A stretch of 64,000 bases of DNA from Mesorhizobium sp. B4-1-4. GTDB lineage: Bacteria > Pseudomonadota > Alphaproteobacteria > Rhizobiales > Rhizobiaceae. The stretch lies in contig NZ_CP083950.1 in assembly GCF_006439395.2 (NCBI RefSeq), positions 186,001 through 250,000 of the forward strand, in the 5' to 3' direction. The first letter of the stretch is position 1; every line of letters starts with the position of its first letter. Shown here piece by piece: positions 55,037 through 64,000 of this stretch. A program made the translations under genes and the position numbers. The notes under the pieces are model-generated. The model saw only the letters and a list, made by a program, of their open reading frames with translations. It did no database searches and was not told where the DNA came from.

Positions 55037-55215
55037 CAGAGGGTGCAGAACCGATGCCGTTATCAGTCGGGACCGTATGGATCTCGCAGGGCGTGGCCTC
55101 GATCAGCTCCGCCATATCCGAGGCCGTATTCCGATCGGCCTCTCGTAGCATGGCGAAGGGGAGCTTCAAGGCATGCCGTCGAAAGGTGACGATGTCGACG
55201 ATGTCGACTTCCTCC
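55037..55215 (-). pseudogene. IS481-type transposase fragment
   Basis: The minus strand reads VDIVTFRRHALKLPFAMLRE and then ADRNTASDMAELIEAT, followed by EIHTVPTDNGIG. This matches the DDE core of IS481-like transposases (...EAVPYRIHTVLTDNGIQF). Both ends are missing. It sits between the LacI remnant and the fused transporter pseudogene. Confidence 0.6.
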
Positions 55216-55332
55216 CGACGCGCCCGGACAGTTGAGCGCTATTGTTTCAGTCCCATCAGCGCGTCGGCTGTCGTTGACCGCATTGCGCCAATCGTGTGCA
55301 CGGCCTATAGGCGTTCTTTAGCCATCACCCAT

Positions 55333-56838
55333 TTACATTTCGACGGTGATGTCCGCCGAATTTGCGCCGACGTGAGGCGAATGACCGCCATGGGTTTTCA
55401 TGTAGCTCGAGATTTCAGCCTCCAGCTCGGCCATATGCTCCCCGCCCGCCATGAGGTCTGTGATCTCCTCACGGCTCTTCTCGCCTTTGCGAAAGTCTGA
55501 GGCCTTGATACCGCGGATCAGGACGGCGAAATGGTCACCTACAGTCAAGGCATGCACGACCTGATGGGTGATGAAGATCACGGCGATACCCTTCTGGCGC
55601 GCTTTCAAGACGATGCGAAGTACATGCGCCGCTTCCTTGACGCCCAGCGCTGCGGTCGGCTCATCCAGGATCAGCACTTTGGCGCCAAAATACACGGCGC
55701 GCGCGATGGCCAGCGCCTGACGTTCGCCGCCCGACAGACCGCCAACCAGACGATCGCCATCGTTAATGCGGGTAATCCCGAGTTCGCGCACCGCGCTGAC
55801 CGCAATCGCATTTGCACGCCTGCGGTCATACGCCTTGAACGGTCCCCAACCCCTGGTCGGCTCCTGCCCTACGAAAAACGAGCGACCAATGGTCATCAGC
55901 GGGAACGTCCCTCCGAACTGATGGACGGTGGCAATCCCGCAGTGGCCGGCCTCGCGCGGGTTATTGAAATCGATAATCTTGCCGTCCATCTCCACTGTCC
56001 CGGAGTATCCGCCGGTCAAAAGGACGCCGCCGACGACCACCGCAACGATCGCATTGAAAATGTATGACTGCCCCGCCGAAACCTGCGCGCTGTTGAAGAG
56101 AATGGCCTGTCCCACGCCGACGAAGGCCGCGCTCACGCCGCTGCTCATGAAAAGTAGGATCGTCAATCGCTCAGTTGGAATTCCTGCGTTGCGCGCGCTC
56201 ACCCGGTCGCCGCCCATAGCGAGGATCCAATTGCCGTAGCGCGAAAAGTGGAGGATGAACCCAAAAAACAGCGCTATGCCCATCCACCAGAAGATTGCTA
56301 CCTGGAGAATCCCGCCAACAAAATGCCCAAGCAGGAATTTGGCGGTCGGGCCGGCATCGATCGCTACACTCGTGGTTCCGGTGATGATTACCGAGAGAAA
56401 CAGCACAAGGCCGGCGACAGAAAATAGCGTGCCCAAGGTGACGATAAGCGAGGGGAGGGCGGTGCGAACGACGAGCAATCCGTTTAAAAAGCCAACGAGC
56501 GCTCCCAGCGCGAGTGCCGCAACCACTCCCAAGAAAATCGGCTCCTGAAAATATCCGGATATGATGGCGACAGTCATGGACCCGGCAGGGATCATCGATC
56601 CGATAGAGATATCGAGTTCGCCCGCAATTATCAGCAACCCAATCGGAATCGCGACGATCCCGATTGAAGAAGCAACATTGAGCCACCCGGCGACGCCCGC
56701 GACGGACAAAAAATTGTCGCCGCCGAATATCGAAAAAAATGAGAAGACGGCCGCGAGGCCGAGGAGAGCGCCCGTCTCGGGTCGACGCAAAAGGCCGACG
56801 GGCGAAAGGCGTAGGGCGATGTTGTCCACGAATAGCAC
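55333..56838 (-). pseudogene. In-frame chimera of sugar permease and ATPase caused by internal deletion
   Basis: 501 codons without a stop. Residues 1-280 are an RbsC-like permease (LIIAGELDISIGSMIPAG, ending VVVGGVLLTGGYSG); residues 281-501 are the C-terminal part of a sugar-type ATPase (GLSGGERQALAIARAVYFGA, LILDEPTAALGVK, IFITHQVVHAL). Missing are the last about 55 permease residues and the first about 55 ATPase residues, including Walker A. The join is near 55998, at GYSG meeting the usual TSGTV. The product cannot work as either part. Confidence 0.8.
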
Positions 56839-56954
56839 CCTGTAATGAAACTAAACATATCTGATATGTCGCCGCCAACGGCGCCAGGTCGGGACGTCAA
56901 ATGATGCCCGGCCGTCGGACAAGTCCTCAAGCCGGACGCCAAGGGTGGGGGCGC

Positions 56955-57877
56955 CTAACGATAGCCGGCCTTTCCGCCGGCGAGGGTTGCGTCGACGTTG
57001 GAGAAATCGACGATGCCAGGCCCCGTCAGGATCGGAGCAGACGCAACCTTGAGCGCATAGTTAACGTACGCATCCGATAGCGTCACCGCCAAGAAGCCTT
57101 GCAGCCACGGCTGTTGGTCGATCGCAAACAACTGCTTGCCTGCCTTCGGCGCCGGCCTGCTGGATGGCGGTGTAGGCGGAATCTGCATCGGCGGCCGAAA
57201 TCATGAAGATGCCATCAACGGCGGGGTCTTTCCTAAGAGTCGAAACGATGGCCTGCGCGACCGCGGTCGGATTGCCAAAGGAGCTGGGCGGCAAAGGCAA
57301 CTGCTTCGATTTGCCGCCCACCTTGGAAAGGCCGTCGGCAATACCTTTACACCGCTCCTCAAGGTTTTGCACCGGGGATGGTATTGACGCAGATGACGTT
57401 CTTGGAGCCGTGAGCCGCAAAATAAGCGCCACCAGCCAAGCCGGCTGGATATTCTTCGTTGCCAATGTAGTTAATGGCGCCAAGCTCTTTGGCTTTGTCG
57501 CTGCCCCCGGCGTTGTAGAGCATGACGGGAATGCCTGCAGCGAGCGCGGCTTTGTAGGCCTCATCCTGTGAAGATGGGACCCAGTCCGGAGCAACGATGA
57601 TACTGGCCTTTTGGCCGATCGCTGTGCGGATGAGATTGGCGGCGTCGGCGCCTTCGTTGTCGTAGGTCTGGAGCTGGAGATAGTTCACGGTACCGCCGTG
57701 CGCCTTAACGACGAACTCTCCGTCGTCGATGCCCTTCTTGATCTTCGCGAAGAACGCATCGTCAGCCTTGCCACCGATAATGGCGACCTTCGCGCCATCA
57801 GCGAGCACGGCCATCGCGCTCGTCGCCATAGCAGCCGCCGCGATCATCACCTTCACCAAGCTCTTGGTCAATTTCAT
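56955..57877 (-). pseudogene. Frameshifted sugar-type ABC transporter substrate-binding protein, module 3
   Basis: The gene begins at ATG 57877 with a signal peptide (ATSAMAVLADG) and a GGAGGAGA box. KVAIIGGKADDAFFAKIKKG and VMLYNAGGSDKAKELGA follow in one frame to about 57365. It continues in a second frame (LEERCKGIADGLSKVGGKSK, DPAVDGIFMISAADADSAY) to about 57150, then in a third (GKQLFAIDQQPWLQGFLAVT) to the TAG at 56955. Two frameshifts split it. It heads module 3. Confidence 0.8.
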
Positions 57878-58152
57878 AGCTTTCTCCTCCCCTTCTGTTG
57901 AGATATCGCTGCAGGATCGGCCGCAATCCGACGACGAGTTCGCCACGATTATTTGCAACTTTTGTTATATACATTTAGGCAAGACCTAAGTGTTTCGCTC
58001 TGTGGACATGCTACGCCCAGGTAACGTCGGTTCTCACAAACGTTAACTCCCACGAGCTTTCATGAGGCAGCTAACTGCGAATACGACAATATCGGACTTG
58101 AAACCTCACAAGAACCAGCCAAAATGTTTGGATCCCAACAAGGGTTCAGCAA

Positions 58153-59169
58153 ATGGTAGGGCGCAAGGCAACCTTTGCCGATGTGGCGACGGCAGCGGGA
58201 GTGAGCGTCGGCACCGTTGACCGTGTGATCAATGCGCGCGGGAGTGTACGGGCCGCAACCGAAGAGCTGGTCTTGAAGTGCGCACGAGAGCTGCAACTCG
58301 ACCGTGCCCTGCATCTGCGACCGACACGTCTCTTACGTCTAGGCGTATTGCTGCTGAATCGCACAGACCCGTTTCTCGAAGACCTCATAAAGGGATTCCA
58401 GACCTCGGCCTCGGACTATTCTTACCTCAACATACAGGTCAAGCTATACCTATACGGACAGCTGGATCCTCGCGTGATCGCTGCGAAAATCGTCGCCGTT
58501 GGACGGGCCTGTGACGGGTTGGCCGTCAATGTCATCGATGATCCGCTTGTCCGCACTTGCCTCGCGGAGGTCGCAGCCAAAAAGCCTGTCTTCACCTTGG
58601 TGTCAGACTTGCCGGATATAGGCAGGATAGCTTACATCGGAGCGAATGGAGGCGCCGAAGGCCGCGTGGCCGGCGAATTGATGGGCCGCTTCGTCGGCCC
58701 CCAAGGCGGGCAAGTTCTCCTGATTTCCGGACCAGAATCCTTCCACGGACATAAGGAACGGGAGCTGGGGTTTCGCTCCGTTCTTGGAAAGCGTTTCCCA
58801 AACTGCGTTGTGGTGGGAGCCATTAAAACCTTTGAGGACAAGAAGGTCACCTGGCGGCAGACACGCTCCGCACTGAAGGAAATCCCGGGAGTTGTCGGAA
58901 TTTACAACACCTCAGTCGGGAGCGATGAAATCGCGTCCGCATTGACTGAAACAGGCAGAGAGCACTCAACGACATTCATTACGCACGAATTGACAGAAAC
59001 AAATCGTCTATTGCTCCAGCATGGTATTTTGGATGCAATCATCGACCAAGATCCCTTTTCCGAAGCAAGCATGGCCATTCAGCGATTTCTGTCGTTTTAT
59101 GGAAGACTTGACGTCAAGCATATGGAAACACCATTTCGCATTTATCTCAGGGAGAGTTGCTATTCATAG
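58153..59169 (+). CDS. LacI-family transcriptional regulator, module 3
   Basis: 338 residues opening with the LacI helix-turn-helix (RKATFADVATAAGVSVGTVD then RVINARGSVRAATE). The effector part shows AVNVIDDPLVRTCLAEVAAK, FTLVSDLPDIGRIAYIGANG and GKQVLLISGPESFHGHKERE-type strands. It is divergent from the broken binding protein, so it may now regulate nothing nearby, though it is still intact. A partial copy is at 54665-54955. Confidence 0.9.
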   Translation: MVGRKATFADVATAAGVSVGTVDRVINARGSVRAATEELVLKCARELQLDRALHLRPTRLLRLGVLLLNRTDPFLEDLIKGFQTSASDYSYLNIQVKLYLYGQLDPRVIAAKIVAVGRACDGLAVNVIDDPLVRTCLAEVAAKKPVFTLVSDLPDIGRIAYIGANGGAEGRVAGELMGRFVGPQGGQVLLISGPESFHGHKERELGFRSVLGKRFPNCVVVGAIKTFEDKKVTWRQTRSALKEIPGVVGIYNTSVGSDEIASALTETGREHSTTFITHELTETNRLLLQHGILDAIIDQDPFSEASMAIQRFLSFYGRLDVKHMETPFRIYLRESCYS

Positions 59170-59819
59170 TGCAGCAAAGCAATTAATGCCTGAGATGACG
59201 GCAGGAAGAAAACGTCAACCCAAAGCAACGTGGCAGATCGCGTGAGATTCGATCATGGTCAACTCCGCGATCGCTCCGTCGCTAGCGACCGAGCGCGGCA
59301 GCAGAGGGCTACTGGTAGGAGAGGCGGATGGTCGGTTTGAGCAGACTTGAATTGAAAGTCTTCAATTGAAAGTCTGGTCATTGCCGGCACGGCTCAGCGG
59401 ATCGTGTTCCACGACGCGGCTGATATATTACTCCGAGATCACCGTCGCACCGGGAAGCGAAGGGTTGCGGTGGACACCGGTTTGCAGGTTGTGGTAAGCG
59501 ATGTCCTGCTCACGCCTTGACTGACACCGTTGGTTGATTTCAGCCATGATGGACACGGCAACTATGCGCGACAAGCGGACGTTGCGCCGTTCACCGTGCT
59601 TTCGGGCTCCTTCGCTGCAGCAGGCTTTGCCTCGGGGGCTCATCCCATCGAAGGAGAGTTTCGAGTCAAAGGCTTTGACAGCATGCTGATCTGCACGCTG
59701 ATCACCGCGCGGCGCCAGCTTTTCAAGGTCAACTGCCGTCGAGCTTGCCTTGGCGAAAGATGTGGCAAATGAAGTCATCTGAGGATAACTTCAAGAGCGA
59801 CACCCAAGAAGCTTAGATT
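59170..59819. other. Intergenic stretch with a local repeat, no supported gene
   Basis: 650 bp. AATTGAAAGTCT is repeated directly at 59350-59361 and 59364-59375, inside flanking arms CAGACTT (59342) and AAGTCTG (59370) that could fold. Open frames near 59428-59778 show no recognisable family. Confidence 0.4.
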
Positions 59820-60935
59820 CTAGCAGCAATCACCATCCTTGAAGCTGGAGTGATCGGCGTAGGCGAAGAGCCCAGGCATACCCCCGGTATGCAGAAACAC
59901 TGTGACCGCGTTCGGCGATATCGCGCCTTTCCTTATGAGCCCGCATAGGCCCGCGAATGACTTTCCGGTGTAGACGGGATCAAGGATGATCCCTTCGGCC
60001 TGTGCCATCATCCGCATCGCCCGAAGAGTCGAATTTCCAAGAATCCCGTAACCTCCATCGAGGTGGTCCCTCACGCTCAATATTTCTTCTTCGCTCGCGT
60101 TCAAATCCATTTCCAGGAAGCTTTCCAGTCCCTTCAAGAGGTTCCTTACCTTTTCCCGCTTGTCCGCCGGTTCGCCATGCGAGACGCCCCAGACTTTTAC
60201 GTGCTTTCCCAGTAGCCTGAAACCGGCGACCAGCCCCGCCTGAGTTCCCGCGCTCCCGCTCGCAGTCACCACGTTTTCTATGGCCATCCCCAGCGCCGAG
60301 GCCTGCGTCCACATTTCGGCGGCGCAGTGAACGTACCCCAAGCTCCCTGACGGCGTCGATGCTCCTGCCGGAACGAAGAGAGGATTGCGACCTTCGTCCC
60401 GCAATCTCGTCAGAACCTTCTCAGGAGTCGTCGCACGCCCCGTGACATCGGTCCAAACTATCTCCGGTCCAAGCAATCGATTGAGCAAAAGGTTGCCGGA
60501 ACGGTCGTAGCTTGGACCATGGATGCCGGGCCGACGATCTTCAAGGATGAGCACGGAACGCAGACCGCAACGCGCCGCGGCGGCAGCCGTCTGGCGCGCA
60601 TGGTTCGACTGGGTAGCCCCCACCGTGACCAGCGTGTCGTGGTGCGGCTCCAAATGTTCTCCAAGAAAGAATTCAAGCTTCCGAACCTTGTTTCCACCTC
60701 CAGCCAGTTGGGTGAGATCGTCGCGCTTGATGAGGAGGTTGGACAGGCCCAGGCAATCACCAACGCCCACAAGACGGTCCAATGGTGTCCCGATGCCGCC
60801 TAACGGCAGCCGGCGGATCCCTTTCCCGTATAGGTCAGTGGGCCACCAGCTGCTCGGCAGAAGCTCGTTCATGGACCAGATTTGGGTTGCCGGTGCTCGT
60901 CTGCCAGACAGGCGTTTCGTTGGTGCGAAGTTCAT
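59820..60935 (-). CDS. D-cysteine desulfhydrase/ACC deaminase-family PLP enzyme
   Basis: About 371 residues from the ATG at 60935; starts at 60872 (350 residues) or the GTG at 60983 are possible. It has LPLGGIGTPLDRL, the PLP lysine in LAGGGNKVRKLEFFLG, GATQSNHARQTAAAA and the phosphate-binding ASGSAGTQAGLVAGF, which are typical of the family. Members split D-cysteine, ACC or related small amino acids. Its divergent partner is the DeoR-family gene, with a palindrome between. Confidence 0.88.
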   Translation of the reverse strand: MNFAPTKRLSGRRAPATQIWSMNELLPSSWWPTDLYGKGIRRLPLGGIGTPLDRLVGVGDCLGLSNLLIKRDDLTQLAGGGNKVRKLEFFLGEHLEPHHDTLVTVGATQSNHARQTAAAAARCGLRSVLILEDRRPGIHGPSYDRSGNLLLNRLLGPEIVWTDVTGRATTPEKVLTRLRDEGRNPLFVPAGASTPSGSLGYVHCAAEMWTQASALGMAIENVVTASGSAGTQAGLVAGFRLLGKHVKVWGVSHGEPADKREKVRNLLKGLESFLEMDLNASEEEILSVRDHLDGGYGILGNSTLRAMRMMAQAEGIILDPVYTGKSFAGLCGLIRKGAISPNAVTVFLHTGGMPGLFAYADHSSFKDGDCC

Positions 60936-60994
60936 CGTGCATCGTTTTCCATTTGGCGCCGGAGGTTGCAATGACCCGTACACCAGCGCGCCAC

Positions 60995-61026
60995 AAATTG
61001 GTAATATGTTATATTATGTGCAATTT
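60995..61026. promoter_or_regulatory. AT-rich nested palindrome between the PLP enzyme and the DeoR gene
   Basis: Outer arms AAATTG/CAATTT (60995-61000, 61021-61026) enclose TAATAT-GTT-ATATTA (61002-61016). It lies 60 bp upstream of the likely PLP enzyme start and 87 bp upstream of the DeoR gene start, so it is a good candidate DeoR operator. Confidence 0.5.
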
Positions 61027-61112
61027 CTAGCGTAAATCGGAAATAACACAACATTGTCACACACCTTTCATGGAAAGCTGCCATGTGTCCGCCATCAAGT
61101 CAGGGATCAAAA

Positions 61113-61940
61113 ATGGCTTCCAACACGAAGAACGTGTCGCGCGACAACGAGCAGCCCGGGCTTCTGGCGCCTCAGCGTCAGCAGCGGATCGGCGAACACG
61201 TCGCCGAACGTGGTGACGCGCGGATCGCCGAGTTGGCGCAGATGTTTGCAGTCACCGAAGAGACGGTAAGGCGAGACCTGAAGCAACTCGAAGCGTCTGG
61301 TGTGGTGCGCCGCGTCCATGGGGGAGCGATCAGGGGCACCCCAGCCTATGACACGTCCTTGCAGCATCGCATGCAGGAAGCCGCAGCCGAAAAAGACCGT
61401 GTCGCCGCTGCAGCCTTGCCGCTGATCGGTAACCCCAGAACAGTTTTCATCGACGAAGGCTCAATGACCATACGCATCGCAAAGCTGCTCGTTGGACATC
61501 CTGAACTTCACATTCTGACCAACATGCCTGCTGTTGCCGAAGCCGCATCTGCCGGCCCTCACGAAATAGAATTGACCGGGGGGCTCCTTCACCGGCGCGA
61601 CCAGTTCCTGCGCGGTGAAGCTCCATTGGAAGAAATCCGAAAAAGGATTTTCGACCTGACCATCATGGGCGCGTCCGGCTTCGATCTCGAACACGGGATG
61701 CTGGCCAACGAATCCTACACCGCTCAGCTCCGTCGTCTTTTGGTGTCTCGTTCACGCCGCGTCATGGTGCTGGCTCGCGATCACAACTTCGGCCGGAAGG
61801 CATCGTGGTGCATCGCGCCATTTTCGTCGATCCACACCATCGTCACCGATGAAGAGCCGCCGCAATCTTTCTCGCAAGTCCTTTTAGCATCCGGCGTCCA
61901 TGTCGAGGTCGCGCCGCGCTCAATCCAGGAAGATGTCTAG
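61113..61940 (+). CDS. DeoR-family transcriptional regulator
   Basis: 275 residues from the ATG at 61113 (AGGGAT box); the frame opens ten codons earlier. The DeoR helix-turn-helix reads ARIAELAQMFAVTEETVRRD then LEASGVVRRVHGG. The sugar-phosphate-isomerase-like C-terminal domain has VFIDEGSMTIRIAKLL, LHILTNMPAVAEAA and DLTIMGASGFDLEHG. It lies between the PLP enzyme and the importer at 62047, either or both of which it may control. Confidence 0.9.
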   Translation: MASNTKNVSRDNEQPGLLAPQRQQRIGEHVAERGDARIAELAQMFAVTEETVRRDLKQLEASGVVRRVHGGAIRGTPAYDTSLQHRMQEAAAEKDRVAAAALPLIGNPRTVFIDEGSMTIRIAKLLVGHPELHILTNMPAVAEAASAGPHEIELTGGLLHRRDQFLRGEAPLEEIRKRIFDLTIMGASGFDLEHGMLANESYTAQLRRLLVSRSRRVMVLARDHNFGRKASWCIAPFSSIHTIVTDEEPPQSFSQVLLASGVHVEVAPRSIQEDV

Positions 61941-62046
61941 CTTCTCGCCAGCCTTCCTTCTGTAGCCGCAGCAATCGATACGGGCCCTTCTTTCGACGGA
62001 AGCGCTCCGTCGAACAGATTTCAGTTGTCAACGAAGGGAACCATCC

Positions 62047-63600
62047 ATGCCTATCACCATCAACCGTCGCAATTTGTTGCAAGCCTCCGCAGCAGCCGGA
62101 CTTTTTGCCGCCTTCGGTGCTCACGCTCAAGCCGCAGGCACAGGTTTATCCGATCTGACGATCGCGGTTACGAGCCTTCCGGTAAGTCTCGATCCTATGG
62201 GGGCGAATTCAAACGACAGCGAGCGCGTATCGCAGAATCTCATCGAAAATCTAATCTTCTACGATTTTGGCACCAAGCAGTTGAAGCCGGGCCTCGCCGC
62301 GTCCTGGCGTCGACTCGACGACCTTACTCTTGAGCTCGATATCCGTCAGGACGTGAAGTGCCATGATGGCAGCCAGTTCACGGCAGAAGACGTGGAATTT
62401 ATGTTTGGACCGGCGCGGTACGGTTCAGCCGACGCGAAGGGACCTGGCTACACAACTGCCGTGTCCTTTCTGGGTACGATCGCTTCCGTGAAAGCGGTCG
62501 AGCGCTTCAAGGTTCGCATCACCACCAAGACCACCGATCCCCTACTTGAGCTGCGCCTCGCGAGCTGGATGGGCCAGGTCCCGAGTGCTTCCGGCTTCCG
62601 AAAGGCTGAGAATTGGGAAAAATGGGGTCTCTCCGTCGTGGGCACCGGTCCATACCGCATTGCCGAAGTCCGTCCGGGCCAATTTATCCGGTTCGAAGCT
62701 TTCGACGGTTACTGGGGTGAAAAGCCAGCGATCAAGTCCTTCACGCTCAAGCTAACGCCGGAGGCAGCAACACGCACGGCGGGACTGCGGACAGGCGAAT
62801 TCGATATTGTCACCGAACTTGCTCCGGACCAGTTCAAGGCTCTGGCGGGCGATGCAAACACCGAAGTTGTGGGCGGACCGATCCGCAACATTCGCGCCTT
62901 GGTCTACAACAGCCAGCATCAGGTCTTGAAGGACGTTCGCATTCGACGCGCGCTCAATCTTGCGATCGATCGGCAGATCATCGTCGACACGCTCTTCGAC
63001 GGCAAGGTGACTGTACCCAACGGCCTTCAGATGCAGGCCTTCGGCGACATGTATGTCAGCGAGCACAAAGCGACCCCCTTCGATCCCGATGCGGCCAAGA
63101 AGCTCCTGAAGGAGGCTGGCTATGACGGAGGCGAAATCGCCTATCGCTACCTGAAGGACTACTACACGAATGAGATCGCAACCGCTCAGGCCCTTCAGCA
63201 GATGTGGAAAGAAGTCGGGCTCAACGTCAAGCTGAGCATGGTGGAATCTACCGAACAGGTTCTGGCGGCTGGTCAGGGCATCAGCAACATCTCCAACGCC
63301 GCCTACTATCCGGATCCGCTTGGCCAGGTCTTCCGCCTCTACGGCAAGGGAGGTCTCATTCCGAGCCGCAAGCAGTGGAGCAACGCTGAATTCGACACCG
63401 TTGGCGAGGACCTTCTCAGCCTCGACCACGCCAAGCGCCGTGCGGCCTCCGCGCGCCTCCTCGACATCTATGAGCAGGACCCTCCAGGCACCTATCTCCA
63501 TACCCTTCCCATGTTCTACGGCAAACGCCGGAAGGTCAAATGGGCTCCGAACGACACAGCGTTCATGGATCTACGTGCTGGGAACCTGCAAGCTGGTTGA
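62047..63600 (+). CDS. Oligopeptide-type ABC transporter substrate-binding protein (SBP family 5)
   Basis: 517 residues. The twin-arginine-like start INRRNLLQASAAAGLFAAFG ends AHAQA. Core segments are LAASWRRLDDLTLELDIRQD, VKCHDGSQFTAEDVEF, VVGTGPYRIAEVRPGQFIRF and RRALNLAIDRQIIVDTLFDG. It is distinct from the pair at 35155-38520. The importer ATPase starts 4 bp after its stop. Confidence 0.92.
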   Translation: MPITINRRNLLQASAAAGLFAAFGAHAQAAGTGLSDLTIAVTSLPVSLDPMGANSNDSERVSQNLIENLIFYDFGTKQLKPGLAASWRRLDDLTLELDIRQDVKCHDGSQFTAEDVEFMFGPARYGSADAKGPGYTTAVSFLGTIASVKAVERFKVRITTKTTDPLLELRLASWMGQVPSASGFRKAENWEKWGLSVVGTGPYRIAEVRPGQFIRFEAFDGYWGEKPAIKSFTLKLTPEAATRTAGLRTGEFDIVTELAPDQFKALAGDANTEVVGGPIRNIRALVYNSQHQVLKDVRIRRALNLAIDRQIIVDTLFDGKVTVPNGLQMQAFGDMYVSEHKATPFDPDAAKKLLKEAGYDGGEIAYRYLKDYYTNEIATAQALQQMWKEVGLNVKLSMVESTEQVLAAGQGISNISNAAYYPDPLGQVFRLYGKGGLIPSRKQWSNAEFDTVGEDLLSLDHAKRRAASARLLDIYEQDPPGTYLHTLPMFYGKRRKVKWAPNDTAFMDLRAGNLQAG

Positions 63601-63604
63601 TATC

Positions 63605-64000
63605 ATGGATGCTAGCAACATCATCCCTGAGCACACACTCCTGGAGATCCGCAATCTGCGGGTCTCCTTTCCGACGAGGGAAGGGGAATTGGTCGCCATC
63701 GACGGTATCGATCTCGACGTCGGTGCGGGCGAGATCGTTGCCTTGGTCGGCGAAAGCGGCAGCGGGAAATCGACGTGCGGCCTGTCAATCCTCGGGCTCC
63801 TCGACAAGCGCGTGGTCGCTACCGGGTCGATCAGATTCGATGACGTCGAACTGCTTGACGACGGCGGGTCCACCCAGGCTTCGCTGCGCGGTCGAGAGAT
63901 GGCAATGATCTTTCAGGAGCCGACAGGTGCGCTCAATCCGGTGCGCACGATCGGAAGCCAACTGCGAGAGATGATTTGCTATCATACCGGGACGACCACC
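63605..64000 (+). CDS. Oligopeptide-type ABC transporter ATP-binding protein (DppD-like), partial
   Basis: The first 132 codons are present; the gene runs off the window. It starts MDASNIIPEHTLLEIRNLRV and has Walker A GESGSGKST and the Q-loop MAMIFQEPTGALNPVRTIG, which is DppD/DppF-type. It directly follows the binding protein, so permeases probably lie beyond the edge, an order unlike the 35155 operon. Confidence 0.9.
   Translation, partial: MDASNIIPEHTLLEIRNLRVSFPTREGELVAIDGIDLDVGAGEIVALVGESGSGKSTCGLSILGLLDKRVVATGSIRFDDVELLDDGGSTQASLRGREMAMIFQEPTGALNPVRTIGSQLREMICYHTGTTT

Noticed and set aside
59342..59376. Repeat/hairpin near AATTGAAAGTCT as an attachment site or terminator
   Set aside because: It is a short local duplication with no T-run and no adjoining gene end or integrase.

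Overview
The window looks like accessory chromosome or megaplasmid DNA from a soil or plant-associated alphaproteobacterium of the Rhizobiales (Mesorhizobium/Phyllobacteriaceae-like). The clues are the high GC content, the density of ABC importers each with its own regulator (LysR, IclR, TetR, LacI, DeoR), the amine and opine-like catabolic genes, and the scattered transposase debris. This placement comes from gene style and protein resemblance, not from any search. No tRNA, rRNA or CRISPR array was seen.

Layout. (1) 1-4100: a polar amino-acid ABC importer on the minus strand, divergent from a LysR regulator. (2) 4101-7030: an island with a Fic-domain protein whose promoter region carries five imperfect 24-bp direct repeats, plus a doubtful ORF. 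(3) 7033-13290: a minus-strand operon of aldehyde dehydrogenase, trimethylamine-dehydrogenase-like flavoprotein, GSA-aminotransferase-like enzyme, RidA and BKACE. (4) 13540-20010: a PotABCD-type importer followed by a PuuB-like amine oxidase and an IclR regulator. (5) 20077-22139: a scar with decayed Tn3-family transposase, an N-terminal phosphoglucomutase fragment and an orphan Xre/MbcA-type antitoxin gene. (6) 22140-24513: an orphan sugar-type binding protein and an AstE/AspA-type deacylase. (7) 24514-25640: decayed DNA including an IS110 transposase remnant.

(8) 25645-42081 is one regulon. A class III aminotransferase, a PuuC-like aldehyde dehydrogenase, an acyl-CoA ligase, a PYROXD2-like oxidoreductase, a degenerate amidohydrolase and a BetI-like TetR regulator are followed by a convergent acetylpolyamine amidohydrolase. 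A divergent oligopeptide-type importer has two tandem binding proteins and a fused two-domain ATPase. Both main promoters carry the same palindrome, TGATTG-N6-CAATCA, at nearly the same distance from a TTGACA box. The likely job is uptake of an N-acylated amine, deacylation, transamination, oxidation and CoA activation.

(9) 42576-58152 holds three related RbsABC-type import modules in different states. The first (42576-49482) is intact, has a LacI regulator, and carries a sugar-phosphate isomerase-like protein, a PanB-like aldolase and a membrane di-iron hydroxylase. The second (50344-54582) is intact with an amidohydrolase, but its divergent LacI gene is a remnant. The third (55333-57877) is decaying: the binding protein has two frameshifts, and a deletion has joined the permease to an ATPase that lost its Walker A motif. 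(10) 58153-64000: the LacI gene of the third module, a D-cysteine desulfhydrase-like PLP enzyme divergent from a DeoR regulator across an AT-rich palindrome, and the start of another oligopeptide-type importer that runs off the window.

The window is therefore a set of amine and carbon scavenging modules, some active and well regulated, others caught part-way through loss. Most long ORFs antisense to these genes are high-GC shadows and were left out.
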